From Prochlorococcus sp. AG-347-B23 (lineage in GTDB: Bacteria; Cyanobacteriota; Cyanobacteriia; PCC-6307; Cyanobiaceae): a stretch of DNA of 64,000 nt. The stretch is taken from the NCBI GenBank assembly GCA_003281715.1, contig QCBE01000002.1, forward strand, positions 24,518-88,517, read 5' to 3'. How positions within the stretch are numbered: the stretch's first letter is position 1; every line of letters starts with the position of its first letter. Below, one piece after another: positions 1-8,003 of the stretch. The notes beneath the pieces were generated by a model. It searched no databases. It was not told the origin of the DNA and saw nothing but the letters and a program-made list of their open reading frames with translations. The translations under genes were made by a program, and so were the position numbers.

Positions 1-70
1 AGCAAAGAATACGAACTCGATTAAATCTTTTGGGGCAGAGTTCATAAAAAAACTGATTTGAGTCATAATT

Positions 71-265
71 TTATGACTTGAGAGAATCTCTTAAATCAAA
101 CTTTTCAGCTTTTTCAGTTTGACACTCAGTATCATCTTCAGAACATTTGATTTCAGCTTTTTTGTTCATGTGGCTACTACAACCGCCTGCTATAACTGGC
201 AAACCAGTCGTAGCCGTAAAACCAGTTAAACATGCAAATGCTATATAAGGAAAAAGTCTTTTCAT
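71..265 (-). CDS. small putative exported protein, unknown function
   Basis: 64 aa ORF with a hydrophobic N-terminal segment (MKRLFPYIAFACLTGFTATTG) followed by a charged, Cys-containing tail. Confidence 0.55.
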   Translation of the reverse strand: MKRLFPYIAFACLTGFTATTGLPVIAGGCSSHMNKKAEIKCSEDDTECQTEKAEKFDLRDSLKS

Positions 266-466
266 TTAATTGTTACTTTATGTAAACTTATTATGTTACA
301 TAAAAAGCTCAAGTGTGAGTAGCTGATAATTCGCGCGCACCCTATACCAATCATCTAAAGTGATTTAGCAAATTTATGAGTTTTATATTTATCTGAGTAT
401 TTTTACTTATATGTTGAGTTGAAGACTTTAAATAATTAATGTTTGTTTTGGGTATATATATAAGTA

Positions 467-622
467 ATGGATAAAGAGCATTTAATTGATTTAATATCTA
501 ATAGCATTATTTCTGAGATTAAAAATCTCGAAATTAATGAGGAAAAATTGATTGCAAATAATTATTTAAATAATCTGAATTTAAATCAGCTTAGGATAAT
601 TTCTAAAGAATTTATTTTGTAA
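467..622 (+). CDS. hypothetical small protein (51 aa)
   Basis: ATG...TAA read directly: MDKEHLIDLISNSIISEIKNLEINEEKLIANNYLNNLNLNQLRIISKEFIL; below the ORF-track length cutoff. Confidence 0.4.
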   Translation: MDKEHLIDLISNSIISEIKNLEINEEKLIANNYLNNLNLNQLRIISKEFIL

Positions 623-670
623 TTTTTATTGAATATTTATTTAAATAAATGAGATTTTCTTTACTACCAT

Positions 671-886
671 TTGAATTTTAATAAGTTAATACCTTTTAAT
701 ATGAATGATTCGGAAGAATTTAAACCTAGCCTTAAACAAATCCATGAGGATATCAGACCTACATGGGAAGATATCAAAAAACAATCAGAAGTTTTAGTTA
801 ACAAACTTGGTTGCCCTAGATCATTTGTAGGAGGGATGCTTCATGCAATAGCAAGCGACTTCTCTGATATGAAAACTTTGGAATAA
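671..886 (+). CDS. hypothetical protein; likely true start is the ATG at 701
   Basis: 71 aa ORF opening with TTG; internal ATG gives MNDSEEFKPSLKQIHEDIRPTWEDIKKQSEVLVNKLGCPRSFVGGMLHAIASDFSDMKTLE. Confidence 0.5.
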   Translation: MNFNKLIPFNMNDSEEFKPSLKQIHEDIRPTWEDIKKQSEVLVNKLGCPRSFVGGMLHAIASDFSDMKTLE

Positions 887-1036
887 ATGAAAAACTTATT
901 ACTTACACCACTTTTCAAACTATTCAAAAAAAGCACTTTCCTCTTATCACTAAATCAAAACTCGTGCCCTGTTTTAGATGTTGAAGACATAAAAAAGCAA
1001 GAACAGAAAGAAGCTATTGAAAGGTTGTACCCGTAA
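887..1036 (+). CDS. hypothetical small protein (49 aa)
   Basis: ATG directly follows the previous stop codon (taaATG); MKNLLLTPLFKLFKKSTFLLSLNQNSCPVLDVEDIKKQEQKEAIERLYP; below the ORF-track cutoff. Confidence 0.4.
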   Translation: MKNLLLTPLFKLFKKSTFLLSLNQNSCPVLDVEDIKKQEQKEAIERLYP

Positions 1037-1087
1037 ACTCTTAACAGAAATGTATCAGATCATATATACGATGCAACACGGGCCTAT

Positions 1088-1144
1088 TTACACCCCAATG
1101 CCACCCATTACTTTCCTAAATTGAAATTTTGCAGGATAATAAAT
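1088..1144 (+). repeat. dispersed repeat copy 1 (partner at 3900..3953)
   Basis: ttacaccccaatgccacccattactttcctaaattgaaattttgcaggataataaat aligns imperfectly with the second copy. Confidence 0.7.
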
Positions 1145-1455
1145 ATATAAAAGTGAATAGTATGATATTACGTTCGGTTCGAAGTAAGAAAACCCTGAAA
1201 CTATTAATCTCTTTTGATGAATAGCTTTTAAATAACAAAGACACAAAGCACAAAAACTACATTAAGTAGCAAGCTAAGTGTCTTGGAAGTAATCTTCATT
1301 AATTAAAAAGGTTTTTGTACTCGTGTGCAGGAGTGCGGGGTTAACCTTGAAACCGCTAGGCTCAAGTCCTTACAAAAAGGACAAGTCCTTAGACCACTTA
1401 TACCGATAAAATATATTCATAACAAGTTAAGGGAACTTGATTCACTAGCTAAAAA

Positions 1456-2175
1456 CTAAAGCCCTCCAAATCCCATAATTCTTTTTTCTGATTTATATCC
1501 TGCTTGTAGGAATTGAGTATTATCTGTCCCTACATCATAAAGAGTATAATTTTTTCCTGACCCAATACCAATAACAGCTTTTTGCGGAACTTTCTGCTCT
1601 TTCTTACGATTTCCATTTAAATCTTCTACTTCAGAATTAACAATTCCCTCTGTCAATTCCAAATGAAACTGTTGTTTGCTTCTTGCAGTAAATAATCTGT
1701 TTACCTGAAGACGTGTAAGTCTATCAAGGAGTGTCAGTGGCGGCGTATCTAATGTTAAATTTTCGCCAACATCTTTTGAACTTCCGTGAATCAAACCACA
1801 ATCAAGTTCAACAAATCCAAATTGAAGTGCTGCTATCCAATCAAGAAATGATTTGTCTACAGCATTCGTAAGAGACTTAACTACTTCTTCACCCTTATTT
1901 ATTCTCAAAGCTTCAGCTCTTTGATCCCCACGGTAACCACTTTCCAAGAGGATTTGTTCTTCCCACCAACCATATATACACCATGGTTGTAAATCATTAC
2001 TTTTTGGATTAATTAACCTATGGAGAAGCCTATTACAGTTTTTTTCAGGACCTATCATATCCCCCAAAACAAAAAGAGTTATATTACCTGGAGTTTTTTT
2101 TAAGTCTTTTTGAATAAGTTCATAAGTATCTAGATCCCCTTTAAGACCACTTACGAGTGCCCAGCGTTCTATCAT
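1456..2175 (-). CDS. metallophosphoesterase-like protein, degenerate active site
   Basis: Fold similarity to the downstream paralog (LGDMIGP, GLIHGSS) but DxH and GHTH motifs not recognisable; overlaps the neighbouring gene by 4 bp. Confidence 0.7.
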   Translation of the reverse strand: MIERWALVSGLKGDLDTYELIQKDLKKTPGNITLFVLGDMIGPEKNCNRLLHRLINPKSNDLQPWCIYGWWEEQILLESGYRGDQRAEALRINKGEEVVKSLTNAVDKSFLDWIAALQFGFVELDCGLIHGSSKDVGENLTLDTPPLTLLDRLTRLQVNRLFTARSKQQFHLELTEGIVNSEVEDLNGNRKKEQKVPQKAVIGIGSGKNYTLYDVGTDNTQFLQAGYKSEKRIMGFGGL

Positions 2176-2987
2176 CTTTCACAAACATGAGATGCATCTT
2201 CAGCTTGTTCTGCAAATTCGAACCCATTTTTTAAACGCCATGCAAAAATCGGAGGAAGACCGGCATCTATTATTGCTTTACACGTAAGTTCAAGATCATA
2301 TTCCACTTCTCTAATTTTTACTTCATTTGTGACTTCGTTATGAACAACATAAGTAGCTTTAGTTCCTCCATGCCTTGGCTCTCCTACTGAACCTGCATTT
2401 ACTATTCTTCGCATCGGCAATTGAATTTCTTTTTCTTGAATATCTTTGGAAGCAGCGTTTTTGATCTTTACAGCAATTGAACCATCTGCTAATTCGCGAA
2501 TATAAGGTTGATGAGTATGACCACAAAATAGAATCTCTGCTCTGGCATTTTCAACTCTCTCAAGAGCTGCAAATGCATCCATATCGGGTAGAAGATATTC
2601 ATGTTGACTATTAGGACTACCATGAACAAAAAGACATTTATCTTTACGTATTGAGTAGGGTAGATTAGCTAGATAATCCTTATTTTCTTTAGTTAATTTA
2701 TCCGTAGTCCATTGATGAGCAAAATGACCTCTCTTTTCAGCAAGCTGAGAAGGATAACTACAATCGCAAGCATCTAATCCATCAACAACGTCTTCGTCCC
2801 AACATCCCTGACAAGTAGGAATTTTTTTATCTCTTATTAACTCAATAACCTCATTAGGTTGAGGACCATAACCCACTAGATCTCCAAGACAGGTAATATT
2901 TGTAATTCCTTGGAGTTCAATATCTTTTAAGACAGCCTCCACTGCAGGTAGATTTGCATGTAAACATGAGATGACAGCTTGATTCAT
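2172..2987 (-). CDS. metallophosphoesterase (calcineurin-like, YfcE/MJ0936-type)
   Basis: SCLHANLPAVEAVL, LGDLVGYGP, GCWDED, FVHGSPN and FCGHTHQPY motifs. Confidence 0.85.
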   Translation of the reverse strand: MNQAVISCLHANLPAVEAVLKDIELQGITNITCLGDLVGYGPQPNEVIELIRDKKIPTCQGCWDEDVVDGLDACDCSYPSQLAEKRGHFAHQWTTDKLTKENKDYLANLPYSIRKDKCLFVHGSPNSQHEYLLPDMDAFAALERVENARAEILFCGHTHQPYIRELADGSIAVKIKNAASKDIQEKEIQLPMRRIVNAGSVGEPRHGGTKATYVVHNEVTNEVKIREVEYDLELTCKAIIDAGLPPIFAWRLKNGFEFAEQAEDASHVCER

Positions 2988-2994
2988 TTTTAAG

Positions 2995-3789
2995 TTAACG
3001 GCGAGCAGTTTGTAGTTGTGAATTTCTAAGTGAAGTTTGATGATGATCTAGTACAGCATCATTAAGAAGACAATTATAAATCGTTGATTTTATTGACTCG
3101 AAGTTTAAATTTTTCCCTTGTATAACAATTTCAGAACATCTTTCTGGTCTTCCATTAAGAGGGGCAACTTGGTTTAATGTTTGGTATTGAGAGCCTTGCT
3201 GACTGAATATCCAGTTAAACAAGATGTAACGCCCATCCGGCAAGTTCATTAATGCTTTTGCTCTATATACATCCCCATAAGCACCATTAACTAATTCAAA
3301 CCAAAAAGTATTCAAGCTTGCAGGATCCCAAATATGCTTTTTAAGATCAAGGCTTATTGATTCAATTGCTCTAAAATCTAAAGTATCTTTAATTGATAAT
3401 TCTGGATCTCTACCAAAATGGAGATATCTATTTGGCTGGAGATTATATTTTTCAAGTTCATTGATAATTCTTAGATCAACCCCATTAATACCTTGAGATT
3501 TAGGTATAAAAAATTGTGGAAATTCAATAATAATTAAAATATTTTCTTTATCTTTCTCTGATATTGAGTTTGAAATAGATAAGTCTAATAAGTTAGGAAT
3601 TTGATCTTTCAAAAAAGCAAAATCAATTTTTGAATTTATAGCTTGCTCTAAATTAATTTCTGAATATCCTCCAAGACGTAAGTAACCACAATTACCAGAA
3701 TAATTCTTAAAAGTATCCAGTATCCAATTTGTCTTGCCGCATCCAGGCGAACCTGATATCAAACAAACTTGACTCATAAAAAAATACAA
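2995..3789 (-). CDS. CobW/COG0523-like P-loop GTPase (putative metallochaperone); start may be the internal Met at 3777
   Basis: Walker A GSPGCGKTNW near the N-terminus; C-terminal GRPERCSEIVIQGKNLN...LL resembles the CobW C-terminal domain. Confidence 0.7.
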   Translation of the reverse strand: MYFFMSQVCLISGSPGCGKTNWILDTFKNYSGNCGYLRLGGYSEINLEQAINSKIDFAFLKDQIPNLLDLSISNSISEKDKENILIIIEFPQFFIPKSQGINGVDLRIINELEKYNLQPNRYLHFGRDPELSIKDTLDFRAIESISLDLKKHIWDPASLNTFWFELVNGAYGDVYRAKALMNLPDGRYILFNWIFSQQGSQYQTLNQVAPLNGRPERCSEIVIQGKNLNFESIKSTIYNCLLNDAVLDHHQTSLRNSQLQTARR

Positions 3790-3816
3790 CCTGATGTATA
3801 AAATTTACACCAATAT

Positions 3817-3835
3817 GAAAATGAAAATCATTTCT
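3817..3835 (-). promoter_or_regulatory. candidate Fur-family (Fur/Zur) operator upstream of the CobW-like operon
   Basis: gaaaatgaaaatcatttct matches 14/19 of the Fur-box consensus GATAATGATAATCATTATC; core AATGAaAaTCATT is an inverted repeat, ~30-45 bp upstream of the start codon. Confidence 0.45.
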
Positions 3836-3899
3836 GTTTTTGTTTTTAAATATTTATTTATGACTTAAGTGATAAAAACAATATTTTTTAGAGAATTAA

Positions 3900-3953
3900 T
3901 TACCCCATACCACCCATCACTTTCCTAAATAGGAACTTTGATGGATAATAAAT
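3900..3953 (+). repeat. dispersed repeat copy 2 (partner at 1088..1144)
   Basis: ttaccccataccacccatcactttcctaaataggaactttgatggataataaat. Confidence 0.7.
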
Positions 3954-4009
3954 CTAAATTACAAAGTTATTCACACTTTATTCAAACCCTATATATTCCT
4001 CGAGATCCC

Positions 4010-4474
4010 ATGCCACAACAGGAACCTAGCTACTGGCTAATGAAAAGCGAGCCAGATGCTTACAGCATAGATAATTTAAAAAATGATGGGGTAACTTTAT
4101 GGGATGGGATAAGAAATTATCAAGCTCGAAATTTCATGAGAAAGATGGAAAAAGGAGATAAGGTTTTTTTCTATCATTCAAACTGCAAACCTCCAGGAAT
4201 TGTTGGACTTATGGAGGTAATAGGTCTAAATATAATTGATCCAACGCAATTTGATGAAGATTCAAAGTATTTTGATCCAAAATCGAACCCTGAAAATCCA
4301 AGATGGGATTGTGTGAAGGTAAAATATATATCCAAATCAAATAGAATCATAAGTCTACCTGAATTAAAAAAATTATTTAGTGAAAATGAGTTATTAGTTG
4401 TAAAAAAAGGAAATAGGTTATCTATAATACCTGTCCGAAATGATATTGCAAAAGAACTACTAGAAAAAATATAA
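4010..4474 (+). CDS. EVE domain-containing protein (thymocyte nuclear protein 1-like)
   Basis: MPQQEPSYWLMKSEPDAYSIDNL...LWDGIRNYQARNFMRKMEKGDKVFFYHSN is typical of EVE; the track start (3938) lies inside repeat copy 2, so the ATG at 4010 is preferred. Confidence 0.85.
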   Translation: MPQQEPSYWLMKSEPDAYSIDNLKNDGVTLWDGIRNYQARNFMRKMEKGDKVFFYHSNCKPPGIVGLMEVIGLNIIDPTQFDEDSKYFDPKSNPENPRWDCVKVKYISKSNRIISLPELKKLFSENELLVVKKGNRLSIIPVRNDIAKELLEKI

Positions 4475-4482
4475 ATAATTTT

Positions 4483-4734
4483 TTATTCCTTAAAATTCAT
4501 TGATAACATATTTCCAACGTAGAGTCTTGTTAAATCCCTATTTTGAAATCCCTTTTGCATCAAAAATCCCGCAATAGCAGCTTGTAGTATCCTGTATTGA
4601 TCCCAGTTGGGATGTTTCTCAACAAATTCTTTCATTGCATTTTGAAGGTTTGCCTGAAGTTCACATCTGAAACTAATTACTTCATCTTTCTGATTTAAAA
4701 CTATGGGATTTTCGTCGTAATTTAACTCCTGCAT
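4483..4734 (-). CDS. DUF2811 family protein
   Basis: ISFRCELQANLQNAMKEFVEKHPNWDQYRILQAAIAGFLMQKG...RLYVGNML is like cyanobacterial DUF2811. Confidence 0.75.
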   Translation of the reverse strand: MQELNYDENPIVLNQKDEVISFRCELQANLQNAMKEFVEKHPNWDQYRILQAAIAGFLMQKGFQNRDLTRLYVGNMLSMNFKE

Positions 4735-4929
4735 CTTAAAAAATTTGATAAAATTTATACCTACAAGAAATAGTTTTCTTCAAAGTTACTAAATCGTCAA
4801 CAAGTGTTATTAAGAAACAGTCTCAAGTTTTAGAATAATAAGAATCCAGTCATAAATAGCAGAGTCATGAAAACTAATTTTTGAAATTTTAATCTTATTT
4901 AAATATAAAGATTTATATAAAATTAGAAG

Positions 4930-4993
4930 TTTTCCACATGCTTTAGATCAGAAGATAATTCTAAAAAAAATGTTGTGGAAAAGTTGTGAAAAA
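4930..4993. promoter_or_regulatory. cluster of DnaA-box-like sites
   Basis: TTTTCCACA (4930-4938), its reverse complement TGTGGAAAA (4974-4982), and TGTGAAAAA (4985-4993) in an AT-rich intergenic region. Confidence 0.4.
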
Positions 4994-5045
4994 ATTTCTT
5001 TTACACGGGGAAATATTTTCAAAAATTTCCAATTTTATTTATCTT

Positions 5046-5417
5046 TTAATCCATTGATTCCCACACGTTTTTTATTTCATAAAATAAATTTTGTGCTATC
5101 GGTATCGGCCAATACATTTCGAAAGATCTTGTTTGGTCTTGACTTTCAAAAACGAACCTTAAACTCCAATCATTCTTTCTGCCTTCTAACTTAATAAACC
5201 ATGGTAGTTGTTCTAATTCTAGAGTAATAAACTCTTCATCCATTAATTCATTTTTAATATCTAAAAGTTGATCATTTATTCTTATGAGTAAGACATAAAG
5301 TGAATCAAATTCACTTTTTTGTAACTCAATTGACCAATTATCAACACTGATTAAAAAGCAAAATCTGCCTCTTTTTATATCTTTTAGTAATCTCCATCTT
5401 TTTTCCTCTTTTAACAA
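5046..5417 (-). CDS. DUF1818 family protein
   Basis: WRLLKDIKRGRFCFLISVDNWSIELQKSEFDSL...LDIKNELMDEEFITLELEQLPWFIKLEGR; conserved cyanobacterial protein next to rpoZ. Confidence 0.65.
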   Translation of the reverse strand: MLKEEKRWRLLKDIKRGRFCFLISVDNWSIELQKSEFDSLYVLLIRINDQLLDIKNELMDEEFITLELEQLPWFIKLEGRKNDWSLRFVFESQDQTRSFEMYWPIPIAQNLFYEIKNVWESMD

Positions 5418-5419
5418 AA

Positions 5420-5656
5420 TTAACCAGGAAGTAAATCTGGTTGATCTTGTTCATCACTTAATTCAATAATAGACCTTTGAACAGGTTTAATAGTTGACTC
5501 TTCTAATAGACCATCAAAATCATCAAAACGCCTTTGTTTTGCTCTGAAAGCAATTTTTACAGTGGTTAAGTATCTATTAGTAGATTTTCTAATTAAACTC
5601 TCCCCTCTTTTTGCAAGATCATTTGAGTCGATTCCGGCATTATTTGATATGTTCAT
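5420..5656 (-). CDS. rpoZ: DNA-directed RNA polymerase omega subunit
   Basis: [49 protein letters not shown] is like cyanobacterial RpoZ. Confidence 0.9.
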   Translation of the reverse strand: MNISNNAGIDSNDLAKRGESLIRKSTNRYLTTVKIAFRAKQRRFDDFDGLLEESTIKPVQRSIIELSDEQDQPDLLPG

Positions 5657-5751
5657 TAAAAATTTTTTACTATAAAATATATTTTACAATTTATTAGACC
5701 GTTTAAAAACATAAATCACAAAAACAACTTAATTAAGTTAAAAAAATTTAT

Positions 5752-7320
5752 ATGGAAAAAAATTTATCTGGAACCCTTGCTATTGATTTAGGGAATACAA
5801 ATACCGTACTCGCTTTTCAAGATCAAAAAGATAATAATCCTATTTTAATTGAAATTCCAAATATTACATCATCTCCCGGAGTTGTCCCTACAGCAATATG
5901 GTTCGAAGGACCTACAAATATTCTAAAAATTGGCATTAGTGCGTTAAAAATGAGAGGGAACTCTAATTCTGATTTATTTTTTCATTCAAATTTTAAAAGA
6001 TTAATTGGAAATCCCATTGAAAAAATTAACCAAAAAAATATTTTAAAACCTAATGAATGTGGCGAATTATTTTTTAAATTTTTGTGGGCAAGCATTCCTC
6101 AAAAATATGAAATCAAAAGACTTGTTATAACTGCCCCTATTGATACATATAAAGGTTACAGAGAATGGTTAGTAGAACTTTGCACGGAATTATCTGTAGA
6201 CGAAATAGCGCTAGTTGATGAACCTACTGCGGCCAGTTTAGGGATTAATGTACCATTTGGCTCGAAAATCATGACACTGGATATTGGAGGAAGCACAATC
6301 GATATGAATATAGTCAAAATAGAGGGAGGGGAAGGGAAATCTGGTCCAATAGCTGAACTATTAAAATTTAAAGGAGAGGACGTTAGCAAAATTTCAAAAC
6401 AAAAAATAAGGTGCGCTGAAATAATCAGTAAAACAGGCTCAAAAATTGGTGGAAAGGATATTGATCAATGGATCGTTGATTATTTTATTCCAGATAATAA
6501 ATATGCAATGAATGTTTTAAAGGCAGAAGAAATAAAATGCAAACTCAGCTCTCCTGGAATCAAATATGAAAATAAATATCCAACAAAATTATTAATTGAA
6601 GGATATCAAGAAGAAGAATTTTACCTTAGCAAAGAAATATTTGAGAAAATTATAGTTGAGAATAATCTTCTTAATCACCTTGACTCCCTACTTAAAGAAT
6701 TATTTAATGAAGCACGAGGCAAATTTTGCACAGTAGATGACTTAAGTGCAATTATTTTGGTTGGAGGGGGGACTCAAATACCGTTAATTAAAGAGTGGCT
6801 AACAAAAAAGATTTCAACGATACAAATTAAGTCGCCACCTCCTATTGAATCAATAGCTTTAGGAGCTTTAGCGATGACCCCAGGGGTAAAAATTAAAGAT
6901 ATATTAAAAAAAGGGTTATCTATAAGATTATTTAATAAGAGAGAAAAAAAACACTTCTGGCATCCTATATTTTTCAAAGGGCAAACATGGCCAACTGAAA
7001 ACCCATTAAAACTTATCCTTCAAGCTAGTAAAAATAATCAGAAAACATTTGAAATAATTATTGGAGAAACAAACAAGGAAAGAGAATATGATGTGATATT
7101 TGAAAATGGATTGCCAAAGTTAGCTGAGGTTCAAAGTGAAGAAGAGATAATCAAATGGGACCAAAAACCAATAAAAATTACTCTAAAAAATAATACTAAT
7201 CTTGGAGAAGACTGCTTAACACTTTTCTTCGAAATCACTAGAAAAGCTGATTTATTAGTTAAATGTTTTGATAATGATAGTGAATCCTTAGGAGAATATA
7301 ATTTAGGAAATATATTCTGA
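5752..7320 (+). CDS. Hsp70/DnaK-family protein, atypical
   Basis: AIDLGNTNTVLAF, VDEPTAASLGINVP, LDIGGSTIDMNIV, ILVGGGTQIPLI; 522 aa, shorter than canonical DnaK. Confidence 0.85.
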   Translation: MEKNLSGTLAIDLGNTNTVLAFQDQKDNNPILIEIPNITSSPGVVPTAIWFEGPTNILKIGISALKMRGNSNSDLFFHSNFKRLIGNPIEKINQKNILKPNECGELFFKFLWASIPQKYEIKRLVITAPIDTYKGYREWLVELCTELSVDEIALVDEPTAASLGINVPFGSKIMTLDIGGSTIDMNIVKIEGGEGKSGPIAELLKFKGEDVSKISKQKIRCAEIISKTGSKIGGKDIDQWIVDYFIPDNKYAMNVLKAEEIKCKLSSPGIKYENKYPTKLLIEGYQEEEFYLSKEIFEKIIVENNLLNHLDSLLKELFNEARGKFCTVDDLSAIILVGGGTQIPLIKEWLTKKISTIQIKSPPPIESIALGALAMTPGVKIKDILKKGLSIRLFNKREKKHFWHPIFFKGQTWPTENPLKLILQASKNNQKTFEIIIGETNKEREYDVIFENGLPKLAEVQSEEEIIKWDQKPIKITLKNNTNLGEDCLTLFFEITRKADLLVKCFDNDSESLGEYNLGNIF

Positions 7321-7327
7321 ACATAAG

Positions 7328-7864
7328 TTATTCAAGAAAAACTCCTTCTTCATTATCAATCTTATTAAGACGTAAATTAATACTTTCATTTTTACTAGTT
7401 GGAACTTTTTTACCACAAAAATCAGGTTGAATAGGTAATTCTCTATGACCTCTATCAACCATTACTAGTAACATAACTCTTTGAGGTCTGCCCCATGAAT
7501 ATAGAGCATCTATTGCGGCTCTAATTGTTCTTCCTGTAAAAATCACATCATCTATCAAGAGGATTTCTTTCTTCTCAATAGGAGTTGGAATATCAGTTGC
7601 TTTTATTAGACGCGTTCCAACTCTATTTTGATCATCTCTATAAAAAGTTGGATCAATTACTCCTTTTCTTATTTTTACACCTGTTTTACAGGATAATTCT
7701 TTCTCTAAAACTTCCGCCAGATCAATTCCTCTTGTTGGAATACCTACCAAAAGGAGGTTATCCAGATTTTTTACTTTTTCAATAATTTCGGAAGTTAAAC
7801 GTGACAGTGTTTTTCTTAGTTCAACTTCAGAAAGTATTACGATCCTTTTTGTTTTAGTAGACAT
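7328..7864 (-). CDS. pyrR: bifunctional PyrR regulator/uracil phosphoribosyltransferase
   Basis: LVGIPTRGIDLAEVLEKEL...ILLIDDVIFTGRTIRAAIDAL (PRPP-binding motif). Confidence 0.9.
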   Translation of the reverse strand: MSTKTKRIVILSEVELRKTLSRLTSEIIEKVKNLDNLLLVGIPTRGIDLAEVLEKELSCKTGVKIRKGVIDPTFYRDDQNRVGTRLIKATDIPTPIEKKEILLIDDVIFTGRTIRAAIDALYSWGRPQRVMLLVMVDRGHRELPIQPDFCGKKVPTSKNESINLRLNKIDNEEGVFLE

Positions 7865-8003
7865 TATTTATCAATAAAATGAAATTTGTTCAATATTTCT
7901 ATAAATTAGCAAAAGCTAACTATGTTAAATATAAATTGTTAAAGAGTAGCGTTTGAAGCTAAATTTAAGATTAAGACACTTAAATAGTGAATAGAATCCA
8001 AAT

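Noticed and set aside
1173-1187. GGTTCGAA resembling a tRNA T-loop
   Set aside because: Isolated 8-mer with no cloverleaf around it.
1321-1400. Possible tRNA or tRNA remnant (ggctcaagtcc resembles a T-arm)
   Set aside because: I could not form acceptor or anticodon stems; reported only as a structured intergenic region.
3938-4009. N-terminal extension of the EVE protein (MMDNKSKLQSYSHFIQTLYIPRDP)
   Set aside because: Its start lies in repeat copy 2 and homology begins at MPQQEPSYWLMKSEP; shorter start preferred.
4970-5194. 74-aa plus-strand ORF over the DnaA-box-like region and DUF1818 3' end
   Set aside because: Overlaps a conserved CDS on the other strand; composition looks non-coding.
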